A stretch of DNA of 64,000 nucleotides from Leptasterias polaris (GCA_037783415.1 JAZGTN010000062.1:1403501-1467500), one strand, 5' to 3'; positions 35,501-39,552 are shown, numbered from the stretch's first letter. The notes: generated by a model from the sequence alone, not told the origin. A program made the numbers and translations.

Positions 35501-35944
35501 GTGCTAAAATGGTGTAACTCCTAAAATGGCATTTATGTTACTCATGAGTTACGTTACTCATGAGTTTGAAATTGTCATAACGTTGCATTTTGCTTAAATA
35601 AACCGGATGTACATGTACATGTACATGCAAAACAAGTACCTGAGGAGATGTGTTTTCATGCACAACTTCTTTGCAAAATTGTCATACAACAATTTTGCAC
35701 TTACGCAAAGAATTGTCTTTAATTAGATATTAGATTGAAGAGTAATTTAAATGTTTTGTTAATAAATTTACAAAATGTTCCAACTAAAATACTAGTACAT
35801 GTCAATAAGGCTAATGAACATTTGTTGCTATTTGTTTTATCACAGATAAACGACACAATCCTGATTGATTTGGTGAAGACAAAGCCTGGTTTGAATATCA
35901 TAAATTACTACGGTGAAGAAGTCACCCCAAACATGCTATTCTGA
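1093..35944 (+). CDS. F-box/leucine-rich-repeat protein, seven coding exons
   Basis: The exons at 1093-2514, 3816-4006, 6814-6985, 8918-9081, 10258-10341, 12476-12590 and 35846-35944 join in phase to 748 codons plus stop. Residues 1-350 are acidic, Ser/Thr-rich and probably disordered, with a CxCxxxCxC cluster at 228-236. An F-box occupies about 354-400 (DELPREMFYKVLSYF, then VCRAW and LWQDL). About ten cysteine-containing-type LRRs follow (LxxLxLxxCxxITD pattern) up to a short tail ending NMLF. FBXL proteins bind Skp1 through the F-box and present substrates bound by the LRRs to a Cul1-based SCF ubiquitin ligase; that role is inferred here. ATG 1093 is the first in-frame ATG and has a strong context (G at -3, G at +4). 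The subfamily is not recognised, so no symbol is given. The last intron is 23.3 kb. Confidence 0.88.
2515..3350 (+). other. Intron 1, first part
   Basis: Non-coding sequence after the exon 1 donor. It contains a palindromic MITE-like unit at 2674-2787, and from about 3240 the start of a dispersed repeat (GGGCACCTCTATGAAGG type) also seen at 39826-39950 and, inverted, at 54340-54570. Otherwise nothing recognised. Confidence 0.6.
2674..2787. repeat. Small palindromic MITE-like element
   Basis: The left end CCACGGCTTTGGCTTTGG and the right end with CCAAGCCAGAGCCC and AGCCGTG are imperfect inverted copies. The GGCTTGGGCTT-type motifs also occur in the element at 10003-10161, suggesting a shared family. 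No target duplication could be assigned. Confidence 0.4.
3240..3540 (+). repeat. Dispersed repeat interrupted by a hairpin element
   Basis: The flanks 3240-3350 and 3512-3540 together resemble one continuous repeat present uninterrupted at 39826-39950 (GGGCACCTCTAT, then CAAGGGGCAC, then CAATGACCA, then TTGCC). The hairpin at 3351-3511 sits exactly where the uninterrupted copy runs through, which makes it a nested insertion. Confidence 0.55.
3351..3511. mobile_element. Perfect fold-back element, 77-bp arms, 7-nt loop
   Basis: The arms 3351-3427 and 3435-3511 are exact reverse complements over all 77 positions by eye, around the loop CTCGTCC. The outer ends are CCGTCGATTTCACC and its complement. 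Inside each arm AGGACTAGTCCT is itself palindromic. It lies in intron 1 of an expressed-type gene, so the pre-mRNA would form a 77-bp stem. The arms have had no time to diverge, or are kept equal by conversion. Confidence 0.85.
3816..4006 (+). CDS. F-box/LRR gene, coding exon 2
   Basis: The acceptor is CCCAGCAG before GTTGTG and the donor is ACAG followed by GTGAGT, a near-consensus site. It starts in phase 0 and ends with two bases of an Arg codon (AG). It carries two LRRs with the LxxLNLSHCTKMTDEAV signature of the cysteine-containing type. Confidence 0.88.
4102..4797. mobile_element. Tc1/mariner-type MITE, copy 1 (about 0.69 kb)
   Basis: Ends in inverted repeats GACTGTGCAAGTCTCG and CGAGACTTGCACAGTC flanked by TA on both sides, the duplication typical of Tc1/mariner. 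A second copy with high identity along its length is at 38842-39552. Neither copy has a transposase frame, so both are non-autonomous. It lies in intron 2 of the F-box/LRR gene. Confidence 0.8.
4798..6590. other. Intron 2, remainder
   Basis: Non-coding. It contains a polycytosine run at about 5215-5231 and a short CCGGCC-type inverted pair near 5335-5358. No coding exon, RNA gene or repeat shared with the rest of the window was recognised between 5400 and 6590. Confidence 0.5.
6597..6778 (-). mobile_element. tRNA(Ser/Leu)-like SINE, family A, copy 1
   Basis: Read on the minus strand it has a box A-like GGCTGAGCGGTC, a box B-like GGGTTCGGGTCCC and the family body (ACATTTGTGTCCTTGAGC). It shares this layout with copies at 11885, 36105, 40663, 41608, 44528, 54672 and 56796. 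Its tRNA-like end stops only about 35 nt before the exon 3 acceptor, so it occupies the likely branch-point zone of intron 2. Confidence 0.75.
6814..6985 (+). CDS. F-box/LRR gene, coding exon 3
   Basis: The acceptor is a T-run followed by CAG at 6811-6813; the first base A completes the split Arg codon from exon 2. The donor is CAG followed by GTTTGT, phase 0. It encodes RAIKLLAAERSG and LRRs with LDGAELTD and LSFSFCEQLTN. Confidence 0.87.
6986..8917. other. Intron 3
   Basis: Non-coding, 1.9 kb. A short palindrome CATGGAGGTTAACTCCATG lies at 7863-7882. Several short open frames on both strands have no coding character. No element shared with the rest of the window was recognised. Confidence 0.5.
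8918..9081 (+). CDS. F-box/LRR gene, coding exon 4
   Basis: The acceptor is CCACCAG at 8911-8917; AAG at 8918-8920 offers an in-phase alternative acceptor three bases later, which would drop one Lys. The donor is CG followed by GTATGT, splitting an Arg codon. It contains LRRs with LRHLRLRRGVEFTE and LSFLDLSECSELTD. Confidence 0.85.
9663..9917. mobile_element. MITE with GGGCCCAATTTCATGGC-type ends
   Basis: The left end CCAGTCCCAATTTCG and the right end ATGAAATTGGGCCCAG are inverted copies. The inside is rich in AAGC and TGCTTAC motifs. Related elements are at 45839-45960 (complete, shorter) and 62641-62700 (left end only). Confidence 0.65.
10003..10161. mobile_element. Small MITE with perfect terminal inverted repeats
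   Basis: The termini 10003-10024 and 10140-10161 match perfectly as inverted repeats starting CCAGGGGCCTTTCTCAAA. The interior has repeated GGAGCCCAAGCT units near 10092-10140. It sits about 100 bp upstream of exon 5, in intron 4. Confidence 0.75.
10258..10341 (+). CDS. F-box/LRR gene, coding exon 5
   Basis: The acceptor is ACCTTCAG; the first G completes Arg from exon 4. The donor is GG followed by GTAAGG, splitting a Gly codon. It encodes the LRR segment CPQLRNLALCWCWNVSD. Confidence 0.87.
10401..10552. mobile_element. TA-flanked MITE with CACTGCTAAAAAA ends
   Basis: The left end is TA then CACTGCTAAAAAAG; the right end is TTTTTTAGCAGTG then TA. About 150 bp, AT-rich inside. The TA flanks suit a mariner-like mover. 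It is in intron 5. Confidence 0.7.
10678..11345. repeat. Array of degenerate GTGGGGTCC / GTCCACGG units
   Basis: Contains repeated pieces such as CCTTGTGGGGTCCA, AACCGTGGACC and TTTTGTTATAGGTCCACGG. The block around TATAGGTCCACGGTTTGAAT occurs twice (near 10945 and 11310), each followed by CACACACAC. The 5' block (10678-10808) has a close copy at 63549-63692. Long open frames over this stretch arise from the repeat and are not taken as genes. Confidence 0.6.
11519..11881. mobile_element. Nested fold-back element, about 360 bp
   Basis: The left arm (about 11519-11646) and right arm (about 11758-11881) are inverted copies sharing GTGGCGAAGCCACGAGG-type and AAACCGCAAACAAGTTGG-type blocks. A second perfect palindrome, CTTTTGCTACC to GGTAGCAAAAG, sits between the arms. 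The arms carry indels, so it is older than the 3.4 kb hairpin. Confidence 0.75.
11885..12036 (-). mobile_element. tRNA(Ser/Leu)-like SINE, family A, copy 2 (partial)
   Basis: On the minus strand it has GATTTGAGTCCCGGTCTTG (box B side), ACACTTGTGTCCTCAAGC, then the GGACGTAAAGCCGTAGG block and the body up to GGGGTTTACC. The tRNA box A end is missing. It directly follows the fold-back element. Confidence 0.7.
12037..12475. other. Intron 5, 3' part
   Basis: AT-rich, ending in TTTGTTTTCCAG at 12464-12475. Nothing else recognised. Confidence 0.5.
12476..12590 (+). CDS. F-box/LRR gene, coding exon 6
   Basis: The acceptor is TTTTCCAG; the first C completes the Gly codon from exon 5. The donor GTAAGG lies at 12591. 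It encodes QLKYLDIVGLDKVKG and LTFLDLRQCNL, ending in phase 0. Joined to 35846 it continues into INDTILIDL, which completes a standard LRR, so no exon appears to be missing. Confidence 0.87.
12660..12905. other. Degenerate CTCCCTGATT-rich stretch
   Basis: The motif CTCCCTGATT and variants recur about every 40-70 bp (near 12726, 12746, 12801, 12852 and 12876). It may be a decayed minisatellite. No gene seen. Confidence 0.35.
12911..13190 (+). mobile_element. tRNA-like SINE, family B, copy 1
   Basis: Box A-like TTGGCTTAGTGGTA and box B-like AGTTCGAATCCCACC, then a body with TGGGTTTTCTTCCC and a tail of ATCA units. Copies with the same layout are at 44722-44998 and, inverted, 58078-58325. The head resembles Gly/Glu-type tRNA more than the family A head. 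Confidence 0.75.
13265..13790 (+). repeat. Dispersed repeat beginning GGTCATTCCGTGCCAA
   Basis: Shared with 62738-63248 (inverted), including CTACTCCTTAACATTTC and AAGCCCCGCCCCTTCAAA-like blocks; the later part is also shared with 16940-17300. This is the left portion of the duplicated composite described at 13425-19877. The mover is unknown. Confidence 0.65.
14110..14940. mobile_element. GACTAGCCCGC-bounded element, copy 1
   Basis: Both ends carry clustered GACTAGCCCGC and related motifs (near 14140-14200 and 14850-14930). The middle includes AACGCCCTCTAGC and GAGCATGCGCAGACA. A second copy is at 17645-18630 and a diverged inverted middle part is at about 27330-27950. No protein frame survives; non-autonomous or decayed. 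Confidence 0.55.
15442..16414 (-). mobile_element. 5'-truncated LINE (CR1/L2-like) in duplication copy 1
   Basis: The minus strand carries the C-terminal part of a non-LTR reverse transcriptase (see CDS 15749-16405), then about 300 bp of 3' UTR ending in an AAATAAATAAAT tail at 15442. The matching place in copy 2 (about 19150) has no insert, so it arrived after the duplication or was lost there. Truncation at the 5' end is normal for LINEs. Confidence 0.8.
15749..16405 (-). pseudogene. LINE reverse transcriptase, C-terminal fragment
   Basis: A 218-codon open frame with YLGVWLDPSLSWSVHV and YKTLILPHFDYCDAVWG, the thumb and C-terminal region typical of CR1/L2/Jockey-group RTs. The fingers and palm, with the catalytic motif, are absent because the element is 5'-truncated. 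It has no usual initiation context. It belongs to the mobile element, not the host gene. Confidence 0.8.
18202..18348 (-). mobile_element. 147-bp tRNA-core SINE with 13-bp target duplication
   Basis: The insert is flanked by ATTTATTTTTTCA at 18189-18201 and 18349-18361. The sister copy at about 14671 shows the uninterrupted site. On the minus strand it has a leader GAACAAAGATATTGAC, the tRNA-like body (18301 to 18229) and a trailer CAATTTTTCTTTGTTCAACC. The leader and trailer are imperfect inverted copies. There is no poly(A) tail. The long target duplication indicates retroposition. Confidence 0.8.
18229..18301 (-). tRNA. tRNA-like sequence (anticodon position GTT), probably not a functional tRNA
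   Basis: 73 nt with D-arm/box A TAGCTCAGTTGG and box B GGTTCAAATCC, and an anticodon loop ACGTTAA placing GTT (Asn-type) at the anticodon. The acceptor stem pairs only if shifted by one and the top anticodon-stem pair is C-A. Since it is the core of a mobile unit (copies at 25793, 49158 and 51438) it is best read as tRNA-derived. Confidence 0.55.
19634..19830 (-). mobile_element. SINE family A 3'-body fragment with ATA/ATT microsatellite
   Basis: A run of TAA units followed by TTCTTATATAGCGC and CAATGCGCTTTACA, ending GATGGCGCTCCGAAGG. It matches the body of the SINE at 36105-36416. It is inserted into duplication copy 2 at GGTACAAA, where copy 1 (16888) is uninterrupted. Confidence 0.6.
20106..20298. 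mobile_element. MITE with GGCCATCTTTACGGGCAA ends
   Basis: The left end GTCGGCCATCTTTACGGGCA and right end TTGCCCGTAAAGATGGCG are inverted copies. About 190 bp, CpG-rich inside. Each end carries an AAGATGGC motif (YY1-like), which could act as a protein-binding site. In intron 6. Confidence 0.7.
20300..20950. other. Intron 6 segment, nothing recognised
   Basis: Short open frames without coding character; no repeat partner found in the window. Confidence 0.45.
20952..22195. mobile_element. pogo/Tc-like non-autonomous DNA transposon, 1.24 kb
   Basis: TA-flanked termini CCGTAATTTCTTGCGTATAA and its complement at 22172-22193, with at least 26 bp of inverted repeat. The inside has subterminal AAGGCGCA units on both sides (near 21020-21060 and 22108-22135), a doubled CAACAGAGGGCGCTACCA (21310, 21353) and a doubled CACACAATA-AGGTTGGGTGAATGC block (21703, 21750). 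No transposase frame. Ends like these occur on Tigger/pogo-like elements; that assignment is from memory of the family style. Confidence 0.75.
22196..22970. other. Intron 6 segment, nothing recognised
   Basis: No gene or shared repeat was recognised before the AAGTC-type repeat at 22972. Confidence 0.45.
22972..23028 (+). repeat. TTGAC/GAGTC-type repeat element, left piece
   Basis: GTGTTGTTGACTTGAGTCAG and following GAGTC units match the left end of the fuller copy at 27112-27290. The sequence then passes abruptly into the inverted 5' piece of the Penelope-like element, suggesting that element inserted here. Confidence 0.6.
23080..23640 (+). pseudogene. Penelope-like RT C-terminal region, frameshifted
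   Basis: Pieces in more than one frame: an RT motif C remnant at 23086, HLNRQHPN near 23170, VYRKPTHTHRYLN near 23268 and HKIQRILREADIK near 23545. These blocks occur in this order in Penelope-like RTs. Shifts between them show the copy is dead. I describe the breaks only. Confidence 0.75.
23640..24055. repeat. Insertion splitting the Penelope-like element
   Basis: AT-rich with TTCATTCAC repeats at the left and an ACAAACAAACAAAC run near 23908. The Penelope reading breaks off at 23633 and resumes at 24056. Identity unknown; no coding signal. Confidence 0.5.
24056..24408 (+). pseudogene. GIY-YIG endonuclease domain of the Penelope-like element
   Basis: An open stretch with GVYQIPCSCGKVYIGETGR followed by TTRLKEH, the GIY-YIG nuclease core with its tyrosines and arginine; a CSCG pair precedes it as is usual in Penelope-type endonucleases. 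A conserved-type RIREAIEIHKH follows. This domain looks nearly intact although its RT partner is broken upstream. In living elements it nicks DNA for insertion. Confidence 0.8.
24669..24803 (-). repeat. CAAGTC-type repeat element, inverted piece
   Basis: Starts GTTGTAACCAAGT and runs into CAAGTCAAGTCA units, the reverse complement of the right part of 27112-27290. It ends exactly where the MITE at 24804 begins. Confidence 0.6.
24804..25286. mobile_element. MITE with TTAGGGAGGTTTCGCA ends
   Basis: The termini TTAGGGAGGTTTCGCATACG and the complement of CGTGCGAAACCTCCCTAA form about 30 bp of inverted repeat. Subterminal GGATACG and CGTATCCG motifs are repeated. 483 bp, no protein frame. Confidence 0.78.
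25287..25480. other. Intron 6 segment, nothing recognised
   Basis: No gene or shared repeat seen. Confidence 0.4.
25481..25930 (+). mobile_element. Two tRNA-like cassettes in head-to-tail order
   Basis: A decayed tRNA-like 3' half at about 25510-25553 (AGGTTCAAGTCCCACTCCAG) is followed by a 240-bp spacer (TGATCCCTGGCTATATGG, GGCTTCTGACTGGTA) and a fuller tRNA-like sequence at 25793-25865. The same spacer plus tRNA order recurs at 49035-49240 and 51235-51530. The longer unit may be the parent of the 147-bp insert at 18202. Confidence 0.65.
25793..25865 (+). tRNA. tRNA-like sequence of the mobile cassette
   Basis: GGGCTAGATAGCTCAGTTGG start with intact box A and box B (GGTTCAAATCC). The anticodon stem is imperfect and the anticodon position reads ATC. 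Pol III boxes are intact, but its place in a repeated cassette argues against an ordinary tRNA gene. Confidence 0.5.
25931..27110. other. Intron 6 segment, little recognised
   Basis: A CpG-rich patch at 25950-26040, then AT-rich sequence. A polycytosine run lies at 26880-26892. Two GTGGTGAATACA/GTGGTGAATGCA boxes (26929, 27020) resemble CACGTGGTGAATACC near 22960. No gene seen. Confidence 0.4.
27112..27290 (+). repeat. TTGAC/GAGTC pentamer-type repeat, fullest copy
   Basis: Begins GTGTTGTTGACTCGAGTC and continues with GACTCGAG units, then three rounds of GACTTGACTTGACTTGAG with spacer AAAAATGACT, and ends ACTTGGTTACAACAC. The ends GTGTTGTTGAC and GGTTACAACAC are roughly inverted. Other pieces are at 22972, 24669, 28231 and 48303. 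Confidence 0.65.
27330..27950 (-). mobile_element. Diverged inverted relative of the GACTAGCCCGC element
   Basis: Includes ACGCTAGAGGGCGTTTCAAA, GTCTGCGCATGCTC and AACGCCTTGACAAAAGA, matching the reverse complement of the middle of 14110-14940. It lies between two TTGAC-type repeats, as if inserted in or flanked by them. Confidence 0.55.
28231..28350 (+). repeat. TTGAC-type repeat, partial copy
   Basis: GACTTGTGACTTGACTTG units and the right end GACTTGGTTACAACAC, in the same orientation as 27112-27290. Confidence 0.6.
28351..29700. other. Intron 6 segment, nothing recognised
   Basis: A polyguanine run at 28676-28689. No gene or shared repeat recognised. Confidence 0.4.
29709..29922. mobile_element. 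MITE with GCTGCGTTCGCATTGGACTT ends
   Basis: The left end GCGTTCGCATTGGACTT and right end AAGTCCAATGCGAACGC are inverted copies. Inside are several TGTTAAGTTAAC-type units. About 210 bp. Confidence 0.75.
30162..30269 (-). repeat. Split direct repeat B, terminal copy
   Basis: 108 bp beginning (plus strand) TCTTCCCTATTAGGACACC, identical by eye to 34097-34204. It forms the 3' end of the element in its own orientation. Confidence 0.85.
30688..31156 (-). pseudogene. Tyrosine recombinase, C-terminal remnant
   Basis: On the minus strand, CPLRLL, then GYKLREANQPLSYTRVREIV, then the catalytic-type HSLRAGG at about 30835. A one-base change in a run of Gs there shifts the frame; the downstream frame carries KRHGRW and DGYV, the His and Tyr expected of this recombinase, ending at a stop at 30690-30688. 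The N-terminal half is missing: upstream of 31156 the sequence no longer reads as recombinase. Such enzymes integrate circular DNA copies of DIRS-like elements. Confidence 0.75.
31160..31860 (-). other. Decayed segment between RNase H and recombinase
   Basis: No long frame joins the two domains. A 70-codon open stretch at 31629-31417 has no motif I can assign. The missing recombinase N-terminus should have lain here. Confidence 0.5.
31861..33252 (-). pseudogene. DIRS-type reverse transcriptase-RNase H, one in-frame stop
   Basis: RT motifs in order on the minus strand: LILDLRQVN, FKFDLKSGYHHVDI (motif A), QLPFGLSSAPHIF (motif B) and VVYLDDGIGF (motif C). RNase H follows with YSDASSTGYGGY, a WRELKA glutamate and WFTDNQA. 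Both halves are in the same frame and separated by a single TGA at about 32332-32334. Catalytic Asp residues of both domains are present. The style (YLDD followed by GI) fits DIRS-group RTs rather than Gypsy. Confidence 0.83.
33373..34519 (-). pseudogene. Gag-like protein with zinc knuckle, two exons around a repeat-bearing intron
   Basis: Exon 1 (34519-34293) starts MPGDEQPATKDD and ends ...VTA plus two bases of a Lys codon. Exon 2 (33856-33373) continues EVRDLIQSALEKAED and has a zinc knuckle CFLCGSFTHWKATC (CX2CX4HX4C) near its end. The 436-bp gap between them has GT at the 5' side (GTTTTTTAAA) and CCTTTTTTCTTAG at the 3' side, so it looks like a spliceable intron, and it contains the B-A repeat junction. 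Whether it is spliced is unproven. Confidence 0.65.
33918..34204 (-). repeat. Internal B-A repeat junction inside the gag intron
   Basis: Repeat B (34204-34097) is followed after one base by repeat A (34095-33918) in element orientation, the B1-A2 junction expected of split direct repeats. A matches 34576-34753 and B matches 30162-30269 exactly by eye. Confidence 0.85.
34576..34753 (-). repeat. Split direct repeat A, terminal copy
   Basis: 178 bp, from TAAAATAGATGTTTACTC to CATATTTGAAT on the plus strand. Identical by eye to 33918-34095. It forms the 5' end of the element in its own orientation. Confidence 0.85.
34814..35193. mobile_element. MITE with AGGCCAA(A/G)TAAAAAAA ends
   Basis: The left AAGGCCAAATAAAAAAAC to GTTGATCGTCC and the right GGACGATCAAC to TTACTTGGCCTAATA are inverted copies, about 40 bp. 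Interior AT-rich, with CAAGATGGCCGCC at 34904. Confidence 0.72.
35194..35845. other. Intron 6, 3' end
   Basis: Contains a TACATG microsatellite (35608-35628), a doubled ACTCATGAGTT (35538, 35553) and the acceptor TTTTATCACAG at 35835-35845. No other gene. Confidence 0.5.
35846..35944 (+). CDS. F-box/LRR gene, last coding exon
   Basis: The acceptor TTTTATCACAG precedes ATAAACGAC. It opens in phase 0 and encodes INDTILIDLVKTKPGLNIIN, YYGEEVTP, NMLF and TGA at 35942-35944. INDTILIDL fits directly after LDLRQCNL of exon 6 as the second half of one LRR, and phase, acceptor and stop all agree. Earlier ATGs in the same open stretch are intronic. Confidence 0.85.
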   Translation: MNDTILIDLVKTKPGLNIINYYGEEVTPNMLF

Positions 35945-36104
35945 AGCAAAGAAGTCAAGACAGTCTTCCAGCCATTTTTGTTTGTCGCCAACAAGATATA
36001 AGACAAAGCGATTTGTGGACAAGCTCAGGAATTCACTCAAAGTGAGTCTCACAAAACCAATAGGCTGATCCATTGAGCCCGCCCATCGGGAACTGCCCAG
36101 CAAC
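35945..36104 (+). other. Presumed 3' untranslated region
   Basis: Sequence after the stop. No AATAAA was found in the first few hundred bases; ATTAAA at 36785 lies in a MITE end. The 3' end of the mRNA cannot be placed. Confidence 0.3.
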
Positions 36105-36416
36105 GGAGTTAATAATAACAGCGGCTTCTTATATGATGCTCAAATCTGTCACCCAGTGAAGCTCATGGCGCTCCGACACTATTACTACCCCTGGTCACTG
36201 GACCATTTATTTAATTCCTTAAACCATCTGAGTTCCCTTGGGAGTATACGGTCTGTGCAGCAAAATATGTAACGCACCAATCTGAATCAATCACAAGAAC
36301 CATCTCTCCCCTTCCCCAAGGACACAAAGTGTCATGACAGGGATTCGAACCCACACTCTGATGACTCGGCCATCAGAACTTGAGTCCGATGCTTTAAACC
36401 GCTAGGCCACGACATG
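36105..36416 (-). mobile_element. tRNA(Ser/Leu)-like SINE, family A variant
   Basis: On the minus strand: tRNA-like head with CGTGGCCTAGCGGTTTAAAG and GGGTTCGAATCCC, then ACACTTTGTGTCCTTGGG, then a body with GACCAGGGGTAGTAATA unlike the main family body. The same variant body is at 19634-19830 and in 41161-41500. Confidence 0.75.
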
Positions 36417-36785
36417 CCTATTCCCACGAGCTCACGTGGGATGGACATGTCTGTTCGCCACAATCATTGAGCTAGTGCATGGCCACACTGTGCTCAAAAA
36501 TGCACTAAGCATGCTTTCTAATATAGGTAGCGTCACCTTAGCTTGTTGATCAAGTTTTGTATTTTAAGGCGTTTTAACGCGTCAGTATTTTTGGAAGACA
36601 GTCTTGTTGTGATTGGTCAATTTATTAAGGGGCGGAGCTTCATGGATCAATCTAATGTGGATCATTAACTATGCATTTTTATTTGGGTTGCTTTGCTTTT
36701 GTTAAACTTCATTTGTTGCTGTTATTATTTTATAGTTTTCTATAGTTATACTAATGAGTCAAGTCACATATTTGCATAGTATAGA

Positions 36786-37143
36786 ATTAAAGACAGGATT
36801 GGTAGAGCTGACATTATAGTCGCACACAGTGTTCATATTTTGTGTGATCAACCACATACATGAAATAACAAACCTGTGAAAGTTTGAGCTCAATTGGTCA
36901 TCGAGGTCACGAGAAAATAGTGAAAATAGACCTTATGTGTTTTCTGTTTTTCAAACAACGAGTTTATTATCGCGCGCGATAAAAACTATTGTTTTACTCA
37001 TTTCTCAGAAACGATAGCATTTTAGGCAGAAATATTTTAAGGAACCCTTTCTACCATTACTTACTTTAAATCATGTAAGTTATGTGTGAATCTGTGAACA
37101 TTTGTGTTTTTCGATCTTACCAATAGTGTACAGGGCCTTTAAC
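36786..37143. mobile_element. MITE of the TTAAAGGCACTGG-type family, copy 1
   Basis: The left end ATTAAAGACAGGATTGGTA and right end ACCAATAGTGTACAGGGCC-TTTAA are inverted. Inside is CCTGTGAAAGTTTGAGCTCA, a block shared by the family (44120, 50439, 51586). A perfect palindrome TATCGCGCGCGATA lies at 36967-36980. Confidence 0.72.
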
Positions 37144-37249
37144 GAAAACTGCAACAAGTGATCTTAATATTGACTCTCCTCAATAAGCAACAAACACAAC
37201 ACACATAAACAGGTGTACTAATGTAACAGAAGCAGTTGTGGAAAGAAAA

Positions 37250-37490
37250 GCAAGGGTTAAACAATGAATAAGGAGGAGGGGGGAGTGAGGAGGGAAGGGT
37301 CTGGTATGACTGCAAGAGGTTGAAAACACACAGGACAAAATCAAAGGTGGTAAGAGGGAGAAAAAAAAGTAATTAGGAAGTGAGGCAGACTACAAAGGAG
37401 GAAATCTGTGGCAAAAAAAGACAAGGCAAAGACAAAAAGTTGGTAGTCGTTTCCTTATTGGATGTTTAGACCATGTTGTTGGTCTGTCTG
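37250..37490 (+). repeat. Diverged relative of the 645-870 leader segment
   Basis: Blocks GCAAGAGGTTGAAAACACA, GACAAAATCAAAGG, AAGAGGGAGAAAA and GCAAAGACAAAAAGTT occur in the same order as at 645-870. It may mark another promoter/leader (for a gene to the right) or a dispersed repeat. No coding exon was found directly after it. Confidence 0.5.
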
Positions 37491-38270
37491 GAGGCGCCTT
37501 ATCCACAGTTTCTCCCTACCCAGAGGAACAGTAACACATTATAAACACGTTATACGTATCACTTTTGTTGACAACGACGCAGTGAAACGCGTTTTGAAAA
37601 TGACTGCTGCTGTTTGTTTTTTTTAGAAAATGTGAACTTAACCATCGGCTTTACATCAAAGTGAAGTGCCGTTATAATCTAAGAAACTTTTGACCTTGTC
37701 AACCAATTTTCTCTCATTGCATCCTGCAGTACATAACAAATTGTGATTACCACTCAAAAAAATGTGTCAAAGCTTTTACTACAGTTGTGCATACCCCTGG
37801 AATCATTGGCATTAGTTCCGAAAGAAATGTGCTGATTTGTTTGACTTTGCCAGATTGTTTCATTAATGCCATCCTGCATAGCAGCTCGAGCTGCACAAAT
37901 TTTCTGCTATAGCAGGATACCGGTCACAGAGGGTACATGTGACATTGAACTTTAGCTGGTAACCTTAGTCTGGTAAGCATAATTTTGTTGTGCTTAAACT
38001 GCTGTTTGTGCCTATGAGATGCAGCCTGATGAATTTAGGCCCATTCTGTCAGTGAATTGTCACGTTACACAAATATGATCTGCTGTATGCACAGGGTTCA
38101 AAACTGGCGTACATTTGTGAGAATTTACCATAAATCAATCCTTTCTTCCTTAATAGGCATTTCTTATGGCAGAAACTGATAATTCAAACAAGACCTTGAG
38201 ACTCTGCTAAACATTAGTGGATGGAAAGTCCAAAAACAGCCTTTCCATACATAAATTCTCAAAGAAACCC
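37491..38270. other. Intergenic, nothing recognised
   Basis: A short GGTAAGCATAATTTTG block near 37973 resembles the interior of the GGGCCCAATTT MITEs. No gene seen. Confidence 0.4.
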
Positions 38271-38274
38271 TTGC

Positions 38275-38480
38275 TCAATGCATTTCCTGTTATTTATTCA
38301 TTTATTTATTTTTTTATTTTTTATTTATTTTTTATTAAAAGTCATATTTAACAAGGGTGACCCATTCAGCACAGCTGATCATTTGGGGCCCTCACAAAAG
38401 ATAAGTTACAAAAAGTGACAAGACTTGGCATAGAGAGTGTAAAAAGGGAAATTAGTTACTAAATATGAACAATACCAAAA
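38275..38480 (-). mobile_element. LINE 3'-end-like remnant
   Basis: A TTTATTTATTT run, then GGGTGACCCATTCAGCACAG and GGGGCCCTCACAAAAG. The layout resembles the 3' UTR end at 15442-15540. No coding part survives. Confidence 0.35.
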
Positions 38481-38841
38481 AGGACAAATGGACGAAATTA
38501 AACACCCTAACAGCCAACCACACAATGGAAAAAATACAAGGAACAAAGTTAACACCCCAAAAGTTTGAGATTAATAAATCTGAGCTTCTGGTAATCAGTG
38601 GAGCCAGTTTGTGTGAAGTGGGCATGGCTCACTGTAGAACTGTGCCACACTTTCAAACATGATTTCTTTGGTATCCCATTTGGGGGGGGGGGGAGGCGAA
38701 CGAGAACAGGGAGAGAGGGCAAATCAAGGCCCACATCTTGAGGCTTTTTCACTTTGTTGACTGTGGTGCTTCATAGTGCTGCATGCCCAATTAAAAAATT
38801 TCCAAAGTCCAACCAATTAAGTGGAGAGTTATAGGAGGATA

Positions 38842-39552
38842 TAGGCTGTGCAAGTCTCGCGCGCATGCGAACTTCCGGGACCATAGTGGTCCCAACCATA
38901 TGGAGTTTTACGTGGGCGAGATTTTTTTTTCGTCAACTATTTTAGTTTAGCGTAGGTTATGACCTAGAAAAGTATACATGTTGTTGGGAATGTAATACTA
39001 AGTGATAACAAAATATGAAAGTAAAAACAATTCAACAATATAACGAAGAAAACCCAAGAATTAAACTTGACCTCGGCTTCCGGTTATTGCAAAAAATTTA
39101 GAATTTTGTGCTCGCCTCCGATCATAAAACTTACGTAAACGCTTGTTTTAATTGGATACGCAATTATAATCGCCAGATGCTGTAATTGCAAAGCAAACCC
39201 TTTTCATTGCAGTCTATGGTTGTTGAGGCATCAGCATCCTCTTTAAACTGCGATACGGGTCCATTTAAGACCCGTTTGACCTTCACGAATCCGCGTAAGG
39301 GGTTTCTAAAAAGTTAACATCAAATAGGCATCCTTGTCCCAGAGTTTTAATTTGTTTTCAATAATAATATACACACTATTGTATTTTTTTTTTCAAAAGC
39401 TAAAACTTTTCATAAAATTGTAATGATTTATTTTTGTTGTTCAGATTTTGTCATGAGATATAATTTAAAACAAAGATTTAATTTCAGAAATAAAAACGTT
39501 CTTCGTTTGACGTGTTTTCTCGTTCGGATACGCGCGAGACTTGCACAGTCTA
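38842..39552. mobile_element. Tc1/mariner-type MITE, copy 2
   Basis: TA-flanked ends GGCTGTGCAAGTCTCGCGCG and CGCGCGAGACTTGCACAGTC. It is nearly collinear with 4102-4797, with a small insertion (CATAAAACTTACGTAAACG region). Copy 2 keeps a CGCGCG core in the ends where copy 1 has CGTGCG. Confidence 0.8.
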
